Shown: positions 1 to 10,637 of the stretch, one piece after another | Numbering within the stretch: position 1 is the first letter of the stretch | How the letters are laid out: each line of letters opens with the position of its first letter | Notes under the pieces: generated by a model | What the model saw: only the letters and a program-made list of their open reading frames with translations | The model's database searches: none | Told to the model about the DNA's origin: nothing | Translations under genes and position numbers: made by a program | Source of the DNA: Mytilinidion resinicola | Taxonomy: Eukaryota; Ascomycota; Dothideomycetes; Mytilinidiales; Mytilinidiaceae | Assembly (NCBI RefSeq): GCF_010093595.1 | Contig: NW_022985454.1 | Location: forward strand, 487,473 to 551,472 | Direction: 5' to 3' | Length of the DNA: 64,000 bases

Positions 1-1277
1 TCCTCAATCGCGTTCCAAATCTCCTCCACCACCTGTCTATCCCGCCACCTGTCTTTGGCCCCTTGCGCCGAACTCCACTTGTCCACGCCGACACACTTAA
101 CACCCCGTCCCCACCCTTTCACAACATCGGGCGTCTCCTCCCCGTTCCACCCGACGTGGATCCCCAGCGCGTGGCTGAACAGCTCCGCGGGCTGCGTCCA
201 CTTGTAGCTCTTGAACTGCCACGTCTGGCCCGTCGTAAAGACGGCGACGACGCGCGACCAGTAGTCCGGCTTGAACATGTCGGGGGTGTCGACGAGCACG
301 AAGCGGAGGCGGTGGGCGGGGTCGATGCTGGGGAGCAGGCGGGTGAGGTGGAGGAGATTGAGGGTGTTTGAGCTGACGGAGGGGTCGTTGGCGGGGATGT
401 AGATGCCGTTGTCGAGGAAGGATTTGATGTTGGACATGCGCAGGAGGGAGGAGGCGGAGGGCGAGAGCAGGACAATGGGCTCGATGCGGCGCGCGGGCTT
501 TTTGAGGTTCGAGACGAGGGGCTGAGGGATGCTGGCGGGTGCGGCCGTGGGGCGGCCGTGCTTGAGGTAGATGGAGGCGGTTTTGCGGATGTGGGAGAAG
601 TCCTGGAGAGGATTACTATAACTGTAGATATAAGAGAAAACGGTGAAGCATACGGTTGGTTTGATGCCTCTTAGCACGCTATTCCGATCACCCGTCTTGC
701 GCTCGCCTTCGTATATCTCGGCCAACCGCTGGTCCACCGTCTTTCCCATCTTTCCTGGCGCAGCGGCACTTGAGACTGTCGCGATGCCGCCTGCAGCTCC
801 CGACGCGACTTCGGCTGAGGTCGCTGCTTGGGTGGTTGCGGCATCCGAGTCCAACCCTTTGATGTACTCGCTCGACTCTGCTTCGCCTTTCAGCCAGGCA
901 TTAAGGTCGAGCTTCTGCACAAAGACTAAGTTCTGCACGCTTCCACCAGCGCCACCAGGCGCGGAGAGCTCTTGGTTCAGCGCCTGTGTTGCGCTGATGT
1001 AGGTGGGGACAGGGTCCTCGCGCCGTAGCCAGGCGAAGTAGATGCTGCGGAGGTCGAACGGGGCTCCCGAGGGCGCGAAGCGGGTCGGTGTGGAGAGGGG
1101 AAATGTGCGGTGGGTGTCATCGTGGTTGAACGAGAGGTGGGTTGCGACGGCGATGTTGTCTACAGCGTCGCTGGCGGAAGTTGGATCGGCGGTCGTGGTG
1201 AGGATTGGGAGGGTATTGCTGGCGATAGCGGCGCGGAGGTTGAGGAGGGGATCATCGAGCTGGGCGGTCGTCGCCAT
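1..1277 (-). CDS. CDC73: Cdc73, Paf1 complex subunit (RNA polymerase II accessory factor), 3' end cut by window
   Basis: Subunit of the nuclear Paf1 complex, which travels with RNA polymerase II and supports elongation and histone modification (family knowledge). I read exon 1 as 1277..654 (208 codons), a 51-bp intron 653..603 (GTATGC to CTCCAG) and exon 2 from 602 to the window edge (200 codons plus 2 nt). The N-terminal part carries fungal Cdc73 blocks such as ATHLSFNHDDTHRTFPL, FDLRSIYFAWLRRED and NSVLRGIKPT. The C-terminal Ras-like Cdc73 domain starts near residue 240 with IVLLSPSASSLLRMSNIKSF and continues through FVLVDTPDMFKPDYWSRVVA and KDRWRDRQVVEEIWNAIE. ATG 1277 is the first in-frame start and matches the MATTxxxDPLLNLRxAI opening of fungal homologs. 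Only the last few residues should be missing. Plus-strand ORFs here are antisense shadows of this GC-rich gene. Confidence 0.96.
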   Translation of the reverse strand, partial: MATTAQLDDPLLNLRAAIASNTLPILTTTADPTSASDAVDNIAVATHLSFNHDDTHRTFPLSTPTRFAPSGAPFDLRSIYFAWLRREDPVPTYISATQALNQELSAPGGAGGSVQNLVFVQKLDLNAWLKGEAESSEYIKGLDSDAATTQAATSAEVASGAAGGIATVSSAAAPGKMGKTVDQRLAEIYEGERKTGDRNSVLRGIKPTVCFTVFSYIYSYSNPLQDFSHIRKTASIYLKHGRPTAAPASIPQPLVSNLKKPARRIEPIVLLSPSASSLLRMSNIKSFLDNGIYIPANDPSVSSNTLNLLHLTRLLPSIDPAHRLRFVLVDTPDMFKPDYWSRVVAVFTTGQTWQFKSYKWTQPAELFSHALGIHVGWNGEETPDVVKGWGRGVKCVGVDKWSSAQGAKDRWRDRQVVEEIWNAIE

Positions 1278-3248
1278 GACGGGTTCTGTGGATGTTATAT
1301 GGGCTAGCCGTGGCTGTTTAAGAGACGCGATCGAAGCTACGCGGAAAGATTTGGATTTGAGGTCGCGCCAAGACTCCAGCTTCAACTTCAGCCTCGCCTT
1401 CATTTCAGCATTCCACTTTCTTCCGTCTGGTTGGTCTTACGATGCTGCAAAATTCGAGTACAATACACCGACTATTTCAATCATATGAACGGCAGGAAAG
1501 AGGTTCATGCCCAGCTAAAATGGACGTGGACACTCACTGAATGCTAGCTGCACCATTCTTCGCTGAGAGCAGTTCCAATTTTCGACCCCCTCAAATTTGC
1601 GCAATCAAATGATAAGTGAGTGGCCTCAAGCCTAGATACCCTCTCCGTCTGGCCTGCTTCTCTTTCCTTTGTTGTCGCTCCATTCCATTGTGGCAGCTTC
1701 ACGTCCCTGACCCTAGCCGCTGCCAATACTCCGTCCACCATCCTCTAAGTCCGCCAATCTAAGATATACAACCTCAGGCAGATCCGCCAGCCAAATTTGG
1801 GCAACGAGATCTCTTGTTACCTCGCACTGAGGGTTTCCGTGTCGCGTGGAGAGCATGAGGAAGGGGTTGTCTAGTTACACAACTAGAGCTATTGCAACAC
1901 CAGTGCAAGCTTCTATCCTCATCTAGTTGACGCTCATCTTGCAGTGGCGATCGCGTGAGTCAGGTGGTACGAAGATTCCGTCTCGAGTCACTTCGGATAC
2001 CTACATGGTGGTGGATCTGCTTTTGTCATCTTGTCCTGCTTCATTTCAATGTTTCAATACTTCAAGCTTCAAGCGCACTTACTATTATATTCCATGGCTA
2101 CACTTCTGTGACTAATTGGAACTCGCTCAAATAGAATCCGTTCACCGACCAACTGCATCTAGATCATTCGTGGGGACCTTCGTATTCTCTTCTGCCCAAC
2201 CGCGAGCGGCAGAATCTATTGAAATTACTATTTCCTCTTACCAGGATATGTTAAGATTCATTGCAACACAGTAGAGGCTTGCTTCATTTCAGAATTCTGC
2301 AAAAGTTTACGCTCCAGTTGCTCAAGCCCACCAACGTTCATCGACGTTTCGTCACACGAATGGGCTTGTGCAATACCCGCATTGGGCCCATACGGACTGG
2401 TCTGCCAAGCTGCGTTCTCGCCATGAAGAATCAGCGTGGCTCCAGTTACCCCGCCTCACATGTTGAGGCTTTTCGTGTTGACTAGTTTTGCAGGCTTCTG
2501 CCTTGATTTCTGGTGCGGCTGAAGTCTTGAACACGAAGCACGCAGCAAGTCAACTCCAGCTCTTAAAATTCTACGCGCCCTGTGTGTGACTCGGCCACCA
2601 CAACCCGTGGCTTCATGCAGGTACGTACAATAGCTCTTTCGGACCGTGGGACATGCCGTCGCCGGTGATTCGCTGGCGTACTTTGACAGCACAAGCCAAA
2701 GCGAAAGTCCCGTAAGGCTGAGCAACAAGCTGAACTGACACCCGTAATCTCCACCACACTAATATTAAGCATACGGGCGAGATTCTTCCCCATTGGCGCT
2801 GCTATCGCTAGAGAGGGACTCAACAGTCGGCAGCGTCCGAGTTCCCCCTGCCAAGACGTAAGCATCAAGAGGATGGCAACGAAGCAACCGCACAAGCCCC
2901 GATCCTTTCGGGTCAAGGCGGCATTTCGTTAACTCAGCTTCTGTTGTAAGTTGCCGCCTGCAGCACAGCACTGGTTGGAGACTAGCTCCTCTCTCATGTC
3001 CACCAGTTTGACCATATTCTAGTACCACGTTGGGCACTCTCTGGGCCAGCAGTGGCGGAGTACGTCCAGAAGAATTCAACCCAGCATCCCTGAGTCCTGA
3101 GTGTATATATTGCCCCTACAGCTGCTCTGCTGTGGGCGTCCTTAATCACAAATCGTCTCTCACTCTCGATCTTTTAGATCATTTCACTCTTTTGCAACGC
3201 TCGTTCAACCTTTATATTAGTCTTTCTCTACTATTCCCAGCCTCCACC
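1278..3248. other. Intergenic region between divergent CDC73 and surface-protein gene
   Basis: About 2 kb between two divergently transcribed genes. The short ORFs on both strands show no recognisable family, no codon-like pattern and no convincing splice structure. The right end should contain the promoter of the gene at 3249 (see the TATA-like site at 3104). I see no tRNA, repeat or transposon here. Confidence 0.6.
3104..3110 (+). promoter_or_regulatory. TATA-like element upstream of surface-protein gene
   Basis: The sequence TATATAT lies about 140 bp upstream of ATG 3249 and is followed by a long CT-rich stretch (about 3150-3245) of the kind common before fungal start codons. Position and composition are seen; promoter function is inferred. 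Confidence 0.4.
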
Positions 3249-5343
3249 ATGAAGGTATCATCTCTTGGTCTCGCGGCTAGTCTCTTAGCGACGGTGCTAG
3301 GGGACCTCCTTTTCCATGAGTCTCTTACTTTCAAGGAGTATGATGAAGCAGTGGCTCTCGGATACACGGTGAAGACAGTGACAGATGCAGAGTGGGCGGC
3401 ATTGACAACAGCGGACTTTGCCAAATATGAAGCTGTTGTCATCGCAGACCCCAGCTGCGGTGATGTTAGCCAGATCAAGTTCTTCGAAGATTCCAAAGCT
3501 GCGTGGTCACCAGCTATTACCGGAAACATAATTCTGATCGGTACGAAAACCTAAGATCCGTTCTAACAAAGCTCCGCTACAGAAAAGCTAAATCTTTGAA
3601 GGAACCGATCCAACTTTCCACTTTGCCCGACCTGGTGCGCAGACCTTGATCGACAACAGCATTAAATTCGCGGCAGCTGGGAAGTCCACATCGGGTGCCA
3701 CACAAACGGGCCTCTACTTTGCTCTCTCATGTTACTATCAGTCCGTCGATTCGGCAAAGGTCGATGCTCTTACTGTCTTAGGTGATTTCACAGTTCGAGG
3801 CAATCTTGCTTGCTACAATGATGCTCACCTTGAGGCTCACTCGGACGCAATGAGCACCCTCGATGATGCAGCTCTTTCCGACTGGAGCTGCAGTGTTCAT
3901 GAGGCATTCTCTTCGTAAGAGCAAATCGGAGCCTTCATACGTCGTCATCATCTGACTCTTTTTCTAGATATCCTTCGGTTGGTAAATTTGGTTTCCAGGC
4001 CCTCGCGATTGCTGATGGCATCTTGGGTAAGGCTTTGATCTATATCGCAAGCATCCGATCTCAGAGACTAACTTCTTTGAAGGCGTCGGAAGCCAGCACT
4101 TCGGTGACGATCACGATGGTCTTCCATACATCATTAGCAGAGGTGCTACTCCGTCCAAATGCGGCGATGGTATTTGGGATCCGGAGCTCGGGGAAGAGTG
4201 CGACGATGGCAATACGGTCAATGGAGATGGATGCTCCTTGAGCTGCAAGTGTGAGAGCGGCAAGGCCCTTGGTAATGGACATTGCGCTCCTCTCAATGGC
4301 ACAACTAGCAGCAGTTCCACCTTCGTTCCTAGCTCTACTGGCACCATCCCCACATCGTCGGAGTCTCCAGTCTACAGGTATGATCTTTTTATGTGAAAGG
4401 CTGGCACCTAGCTAACAACCACTTCAGCAACTCTTCATCGTCTATCGTGCATCCGTCATCCTCATACTCGAGCGGCGTACATTCATCCTCGAGCAGCGGC
4501 TCATATCCGAGCTATAGTCCACCTACGTACCCGAGTTCTACGCCACCTGCCTACACTGCTCCCCATCATACCCCACCCGCCTACTCAACGTCCTACGCTC
4601 CTCCAGCCTACATTACTCCTTCTTGCCCCACAGGCCCGAAGATCATCGGCGTGGAGATCATAATTGAGGTCACTATCACGGAGATCTGCAAGACTTTGAA
4701 CCCTACTTCCACAGGTGTGCACCCAATCTCTAAGATGGAACTATCATTCGCGTACTAATTATGTCTACTAGTCACCGAAACCTCCACCGTGCCATGCGCC
4801 ACCAAGGAACGGCCCATATACGACGTCGAGGAGTCCGGCCTGCCATGCTACGCCTGTGCCATGAAATCTGCAAGTCTTAGCTGCCCAAGCGGCGAATTCG
4901 TCACCGTGTCTACCGTAAGCCCTATCCCCACTCTCCCACTACCCCATCCTACCTCTATTGCAACCCTCTAACCTATATACCACCAGACTGCCTGCTCCGC
5001 CTGCTCCACCTACGTCCCTCCAGTCCTCTACACCGAGGAGTCCTGCTCAGGGTACACCATCACCGAGACTGATGTCATCGTCCCCTATGCCACGTACTCC
5101 TACCCGCTGAGGGAGTACCCGTCCGAGGTCCCGCACTCGCACCAGCCGAAGACTACAGAGTATTCCACGGTTAGTGTTGGATACCCGGCTAACACTAGCT
5201 TGACTCCCTATGTTCCTACGGGCGCCTATACGCCTCAGCCGAGCTCTAGCATTGTGCTGTTCGAGGGCGCTGCTGCGAATGTTGGTGTTACGGTGTCAGC
5301 GGTTGTAGGTGCAGTTGTGTTAGCGTTGGCTGTGGTGTTATAA
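3249..5343 (+). CDS. GPI-anchored cell-surface protein with DUF4215 (Myxococcus-type) Cys-rich repeat
   Basis: Predicted secreted, GPI-anchored wall or membrane protein of 581 aa in seven exons: 3249-3540, 3602-3914, 3968-4026, 4083-4377, 4428-4714, 4772-4914, 4987-5343. All introns are GT-AG and every junction keeps frame. Residues 1-18 form a signal peptide (MKVSSLGLAASLLATVLG). A globular region follows (about 20-230) that I do not recognise. Then comes a Cys-rich repeat with CGDGIWDPELGEECDDGN and NGDGCSLSCKC, matching the DUF4215/Myxococcus Cys-rich repeat. Next are a Ser/Thr/Pro/Tyr-rich stalk with PPAY-type repeats, a second Cys-rich segment, and a C-terminal small-residue plus hydrophobic tail (VSAVVGAVVLALAVVL) typical of GPI attachment. 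Wall location is inferred; a binding or sensing role is unknown. Confidence 0.85.
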
Positions 5344-5705
5344 GTAAGTATATGGTGATGGAAGGGAAGGGAAAGTGTAACGATGGTATGGCTCGATGTA
5401 TACTAGTGGTTTGGGTAGGGATCGGATTCTAGTCTTTTGCTTTTGTATTTTTCTTCTTCTTGTGCTGAGCGATTCAGATGGATGGTTGTAAGTTGTTCGA
5501 TGGACGTTGAAGGCAGAGAAGGCACGGGATAATTATAATTCAATGATTTGCTTTGGGGAATTTTTTGCTTGAACGCGGATATCTATTGCACTCCTACTTC
5601 ACGCTTTCAACCCACACGAACGACTTGCTCCATAAATCCTATCTCTAATACTCAGAGAGCAAAAAGATAGAGTCCTAGCATGCTAGCTAGGAGGGCAAAA
5701 ACTAA
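5344..5705. other. 3' flank of surface-protein gene
   Basis: Noncoding stretch between the stop at 5343 and the tRNA gene. It probably holds the 3' untranslated region. There is no long ORF or repeat. Confidence 0.5.
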
Positions 5706-5799
5706 TGGGGCTGACCGGGATCGAACCGGTGACCTTTAGCTTGCAGGTCTACTATCCAGGACCTTCAGGCTAACGCGCTCCCAACTGCGCTACAGCCCC
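5706..5799 (-). tRNA. tRNA-Phe: tRNA-Phe (anticodon GAA) with a 21-nt intron
   Basis: The minus strand folds as a full tRNA. The acceptor stem GGGGCTG pairs with CAGCCCC, the D stem is GCGC/GCGC, the anticodon stem TTAGC pairs with GCTAA, and the T arm is ACCGG-TTCGATC-CCGGT with discriminator A at 5706. The anticodon GAA lies at 5766..5764. The extra loop bases fit a 21-nt intron at 5762..5742, in the standard position one base 3' of the anticodon. A TGC triplet in the intron could suggest Ala, but it would not sit in a seven-base loop closed by the visible stem. Confidence 0.92.
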
Positions 5800-6905
5800 A
5801 GATGAGGCGGTGGCAGAAAATTAAGATATACTCATATGTTAGTATTTTGGTAGAGTTGGATATTTCTGTGTGGTTAACAAGGGTAGTGTGGAGACCAATG
5901 GTCTCGCTTCGGGCATATGTGGACTAGACCGGACTACAGACTTACGACAATCACCCACTAGGAACCTAAGCTTAGCTTAGACGCTTATAGAAGTGTAGTA
6001 TAGATAAGAGGAGTGAATGTTGCTAGAGCATTCCGACTTTGCCGTTCCACATAATCCTAATTGGGCAAGCGCGGGTTTTCAACAACAGGGGCCGGAAGAT
6101 ATTCTAGCATAGGACTGGCGAAAATTAAACAGAACATATCCCTACACATCCCCAAGTGCTTAGCTTCTTCACCGAGCGCCCAGCTCCAACATTCACCATA
6201 CAGGGAGACTTCATGTCGCTCACTATACAGTACGGGCTTAGGAAGTTGTTTAAAAGCATTCATCATAGCTTTGCACTCAATATAGATTGCTAGACTCAAC
6301 CTTGCTATCTACCGACCATCGCTTTCTCAATGGCGACAATATTTTAATCGCGTGGCTGGAGAAGTGTCTCCCAGTCTCCGCAGAGAAAAGGGCCAAGGGA
6401 AACGTAATCAAGTAGACATCTTCCGTACTAAATTTCATCATGTAAGGGTCAACACTAAAAGATAGTGGCGTCGGAATCGTGGACGCTATCGAGAAAATGC
6501 TCATGGTCTCTCACCTCGTCTCGAGTTGAGGAATGCCGAACATCCACAGTCTGCACATTACAGTGCAACAGGGGTCTCCTTGGTGTTTGCCGCGGCCTAA
6601 AACTCTATGCGTTATCATGGTTAAATACGCGATGGAGGTTGAGCATGAAAAGAACGATATCAATTAGCTAATCAGGCCCTAAAGGGCGCACGCTCCAGAA
6701 ACGAATCAAAGACGCCGAAATCGTGCCCTGTCTGTTACCCACCCCATCATATCCTCCTCTTCCCCACCTCACTCTCACCAACCCCATTACGCTATCCCAT
6801 CCCATCTCTCCATTTTCCCTCTACCCACTCCTCCATCCTCCCCTTCCATCCTGCTCTTCCATCCACCTCTTCCCTCTCCGCCGTCCCCCTCAACCTCACC
6901 CTTCC
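5800..6905. other. Intergenic, no supported gene
   Basis: About 1.1 kb with only short ORFs lacking recognisable features. The C-rich stretch around 6725-6905 is the immediate 3' flank of the minus-strand gene ending at 6906 and explains the proline-rich ORF seen there. Confidence 0.5.
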
Positions 6906-8546
6906 CTAAAACCTCCTCCCCCCATACGCACTCAACCTCCTCCACCCCTCCGCCCCCAATCTCCCCACCTCCCACAGCACCCTTCCTAACACTCCAAACA
7001 CCAACCCCACCGCCTGCACCGGCCACGTAACCACCCACATCGCCTCCCTCACCGCATCAAGCACAAACCACGCCCCGACCGCCACATACAGCACCAAACA
7101 CACCTTCAGCAGCAGCAACACCGCACGCTGCAACTGTGCGAAGCCATTCTGCGCACGCGCAGCGGGGGTGGCGGCGAGGTGGGCAGGGACGCCGTTGAGT
7201 TTGTGCAGGCGGGGGGTTTGGGTGGTGGTGAAGGGGGAAGAGTAGGGTGCCGGAGTGGGCGTTGGGGTGGGTGGGCGAGGTCCGGCAGGTTTGAGCCAGG
7301 AGAGGTAGAAGCCGAGACCGCGGGTGCGGGGGGTTTGCGGTTTGGGATGAGTAGCGGGGTCGGTTGTTGCGTTGGTGGTGATCGGAGCGGTGTGCCAGGC
7401 GCCGGGGGTCTCTTTGAGGGTGTATGCGACAGCGGGTGGGGCGACGACTCGGTTTTTGGTGGGAGAAGGGGTGCGGGAGGTTGTGTGTGCTGAGGAAGAT
7501 GAGGAGCCGGAAGAAGAAGACGAGGTGTGGGAGCGGGTCGTGGCGGTGATGGTAGGTGCCGAGCGGGCGTAGAGGGACCACCAGGACACCTTTTGTGGTT
7601 TCTCGGGTTCGGTTTTTGCTTTGGCTTTTACGCGAATCTTGACTTTGTCTTTGGCTATGGAAGGGGAGAGAGGTGGAGAATGCTCAGCGCCGCCTAAAGT
7701 GTCGCGAGGGAGTGTATGGTCTTGCTGGCGAGAGGAAGATTCTGCAGCGACTGGCTTGCGGGCGACGGAGTGGGCTGGCGTTGAGATCGATCGTGGGTGG
7801 CGGGTATGGTGCGGTGGGACTAGAGGGGAAAGCGGTGGTGAAGCGGGAAACGTGCCTGGAGAGTCGGTGGGAGGAGACATTGGAGGCGTAAGACGTTGTT
7901 CCATGACGACTTCAGGAGCGGAGTGTGGGTCAGGATAAGCGTAGTCCCAAGATGCGATACGGTTAGGTACAGGCTCCTTCTTGTATTCTTGAGACGCGTT
8001 TCTGCGAGTCTTCTCCGCGTAATGCTGATATGCTGCTACTTGGGCCAGGGAAGGGGAAGGTAACTTGGCGCGGAACTCGCATTTAGGACGCTCAGCAGGG
8101 GGCTCGATAGGCTCACGCGTGGTTGGCATGAGAATTGCGAAGGCGTCCGATTCGAAGGCTGGTTCCTCGCCTTCGCCGTCTGTCAAGATCGTCGCGTTTG
8201 AGGTCTTGCGGGATCGTTGCGTTCCTTTGGTAGCTGGGCTGGATTTGATTTCCATCCACCAGTCCTTCGAATTGGACCGCCAACCACCCTTTCTCTCGCT
8301 ATGAGGGCGTACGCTTCCGTTAGTGGACAATGCATTGGGAATTGCTGATCGTTTCAGTGCTTCCTCCAGAGTCTCCGGCGTGTGATGGGTGGTCAAGGTG
8401 CTGACGTTGCTAGGACTGATCCGACCGGTCTTGGGGTTTGGAAATCTAGCCGTAATAAAATCTGTATTCTGTCGTACTCGCGTTTTCTGCGTTCCGGAAA
8501 GCGGATGAGTAAAGGTGTCCATTGAGGTCATGGTATGAGAATGCAA
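6906..8546 (-). CDS. Hypothetical protein, disordered with two C-terminal membrane segments
   Basis: Single-exon gene of up to 546 codons. I do not recognise the family. The first 460 residues are polar and probably disordered: Ser/Pro/Thr-rich, with motifs such as PPMSPPTDSPGTFPASPPLS and a serine run near residues 340-355. A basic patch (KDKVKIRVKAKAKTEPEKPQ) lies near residue 310. The C-terminus has two hydrophobic stretches, about 474-495 (VLLLLKVCLVLYVAVGAWFV) and 504-527, then a short basic tail, so it is probably tail-anchored in a membrane. Met codons at positions 1, 6 and 9 are all possible starts. The long uninterrupted frame and the antisense shadows in GC-rich sequence support a real gene. 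Confidence 0.75.
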   Translation of the reverse strand: MHSHTMTSMDTFTHPLSGTQKTRVRQNTDFITARFPNPKTGRISPSNVSTLTTHHTPETLEEALKRSAIPNALSTNGSVRPHSERKGGWRSNSKDWWMEIKSSPATKGTQRSRKTSNATILTDGEGEEPAFESDAFAILMPTTREPIEPPAERPKCEFRAKLPSPSLAQVAAYQHYAEKTRRNASQEYKKEPVPNRIASWDYAYPDPHSAPEVVMEQRLTPPMSPPTDSPGTFPASPPLSPLVPPHHTRHPRSISTPAHSVARKPVAAESSSRQQDHTLPRDTLGGAEHSPPLSPSIAKDKVKIRVKAKAKTEPEKPQKVSWWSLYARSAPTITATTRSHTSSSSSGSSSSSAHTTSRTPSPTKNRVVAPPAVAYTLKETPGAWHTAPITTNATTDPATHPKPQTPRTRGLGFYLSWLKPAGPRPPTPTPTPAPYSSPFTTTQTPRLHKLNGVPAHLAATPAARAQNGFAQLQRAVLLLLKVCLVLYVAVGAWFVLDAVREAMWVVTWPVQAVGLVFGVLGRVLWEVGRLGAEGWRRLSAYGGRRF

Positions 8547-9210
8547 GCGAGCTCCTTCACGCCTATGGCGCTTAGAGTCGCGGGATTTTGCTTCAGGTAC
8601 TTAAATTACTGTAACTGTGTGATGGACAGTCTTTTTTAAAGGATGTTGACAATTAATAGAGTTGCACTGATTATGACATGTTGCCGTTGTTGGGTGGCGC
8701 GGAGGAATGTGTGTGGCTGGCAAGGAGACGAGGAATTCGATAAAGTCCGCACTGGCGAGACAAGAGATGAAAGCGGAAATACTCTTGACGGACCCTTCTC
8801 CGGCTATCATTTGATGTTCATTCGCTACAATATGGACATGACCTGCGTGGTCCGCTTGTGCATTGCTTCAATTGGATAGTACCAGACTAATCAACAACTT
8901 CCTCCAAGAAACTGCAAAACTTCGAAATGAGTTTTCTTTTACCGTCTGACTAGTGATAGAGGCTTCTATGATGGGCTAGACGTTGTAAAAACACTTTTGA
9001 TCTCTTAGTTGTTTTAATTCATATGCATCACATATTGCTTAAGTATTTCTTCTAGAATGTGTCCTGATTCAAGAACAGTGCGAAGGTTCTAAAAATCCGT
9101 TTCTATACATACGTACGGGGTTTCGAGGGTATCCAAGCATATTCTGTCGTGATTTCGTAATTCAGATAGATGCCAGTCAAGCGCCAGATGCAGTAAAGCT
9201 AGCTCAAAGA
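8547..9210. other. Intergenic, no supported gene
   Basis: About 660 bp upstream of the minus-strand membrane protein and downstream of the F-box gene. Short ORFs only. No repeat or RNA gene recognised. Confidence 0.5.
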
Positions 9211-10327
9211 CTAGCCAAATGAACCAATCACAACAGCTTTGCCAGATGAGTTATCTCGTTGGAGGAGAGACTTCTCGAACATCAAGAGCAGGTGAGACGT
9301 CCGAATGAGAAGCTCTGTGTTGAGGGTTAGCCTGCGGACACTTCAAGTAATTACAGTGATGAGTGAACTCACCGTCGTACTCAACCTCATAGCTCACAGG
9401 CAAGTCCTCTTCAACGTGCAGGAGAATGGGCACTTCGCGCCTCAATTTCCGGTCCCGGATATTGAAGCGTATACCAGTATTCTTCGCAGGGCTGACCCAA
9501 AGGAGGTTCTCTTCATCTAGTCCCGGGGCTGTGACAGTATAATTCTGTCCCGCGTCCCCCTCTTCGGCAGCAGCAAGTCTGCCAGCTGCGTTTTCACCCT
9601 TTCCCCTCTTTGACATCTTCCCTAGCCACTCCCGCCATACCCTCACAACTCCCTCCTCCACCTCGGTATATGCCATAAAGATGCCTGGTCTTGGCCCATT
9701 TCTGACTATATAGCCCACTGCGCACAATTGCGTGAATAGCTCATGGCTTTCCAGACCCAATATCTGCTTGACCATGTCATCCTTATCGGCCCTCCTCGCG
9801 GCACCTGTTGAACTAGACTCCGAGTGCGTCCGACTCCCCGGAACGTCCCCGGCTGGATGCCGATTTACACGTCGTCGGGCGGGCTCGATCTCGCGCCTAT
9901 GCGGCCGGAAGTGCGAGTACAGGTTCTTCAGCTCGCCGAGACGCGCAGGAAGGTCCACGTCGGTTTCGCTCGGGCAATAGTAGAGAGAGAGCCCTTCAGT
10001 GCCGTGATAGGTGCAGAAGTAGGGAGGCTCGGTGAGCTTCGCGGATGGGTGGTAGCATTCTAGCATGAGGGTATGGTCATGGAGTTGCGAGGCAAGATAT
10101 AGGCGGTTGTGTAGAATGCGGAGAATCAGGGCATAGATACGATGAGATATGAGAGTCAGTGGAAGGAGCTCGAGAGTGGGTAGCGGCGTCAGAATGTGCA
10201 GGATGATCTGTGAGAGTTAGATGAGAGAACAAAGGAAGGTGGTGGGGTGGGAGTTGAGTACCTCATTGGGGAGATTATATAAGTAGCATTGGTCTGGGAT
10301 TACTTCAGAGGATTGACCAGGGGCCAT
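9211..10327 (-). CDS. F-box domain protein
   Basis: Predicted substrate receptor of an SCF ubiquitin ligase (from the family). I read three exons: 10327..10262, 10207..9373 and 9314..9211, with introns of 54 and 58 bp, giving 334 aa. The F-box is at about residues 18-60: YNLPNEIILHILTPLPTLEL followed by LLPLTLISHRIYALILRIL. The split between residues 22 and 23 falls inside the F-box, so the N-terminus would be missed by an ORF scan. The middle (about 65-290) is a family region without a motif I can name. Splicing the second intron gives a leucine-rich end (ELLIRTSHLLLMFEKSLLQR); reading through it gives a different 20-residue tail, so that junction is less certain than the first. It is divergent from ECM11 with only 310 bp between starts. 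Confidence 0.8.
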
Positions 10328-10637
10328 TTTGTATGTACGAGAGAGTCTTGAGGCAAGAAGATGTATGGAGTTGTGGGGCGATAGCGGTGAAAGGACCGAG
10401 CGAGAGAGTGAATGGAGTTAAGGGCTTAGCGCCGTACGTCATTTTAGCGCGCTTTCAATATTCTACGGCGGACGACAGCAAACGTCTCGCAAACGCGACT
10501 CAACACCACGCCAGCATCACCAACTTCATCACATTGCCTCGCGTGATCCGAGGACGCCCGCAGCTGGACGGGCAGGTTTCCTACGTCCTACAGCATCTTC
10601 TCGGACTTGACCTGAACATTGTTTGTCAATCGTCCTC
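10328..10637. promoter_or_regulatory. Shared divergent promoter region, F-box gene / ECM11
   Basis: 310 bp separate the two start codons, so both promoters must lie here or overlap the genes. No clear TATA box seen. Confidence 0.45.

Noticed and set aside
63..1488. Several plus-strand ORFs
   Set aside because: Antisense to well-supported CDC73 exons in GC-rich sequence, or in its 5' flank; no domain of their own.
5742..5762. TGC triplet suggesting tRNA-Ala
   Set aside because: It lies in the intron; only GAA fits a seven-base loop closed by the TTAGC/GCTAA stem.
7057..7938. ORFs on both strands inside the 6906-8546 gene
   Set aside because: Shadows in other frames with Arg/Gly/Pro-rich compositional artefacts.
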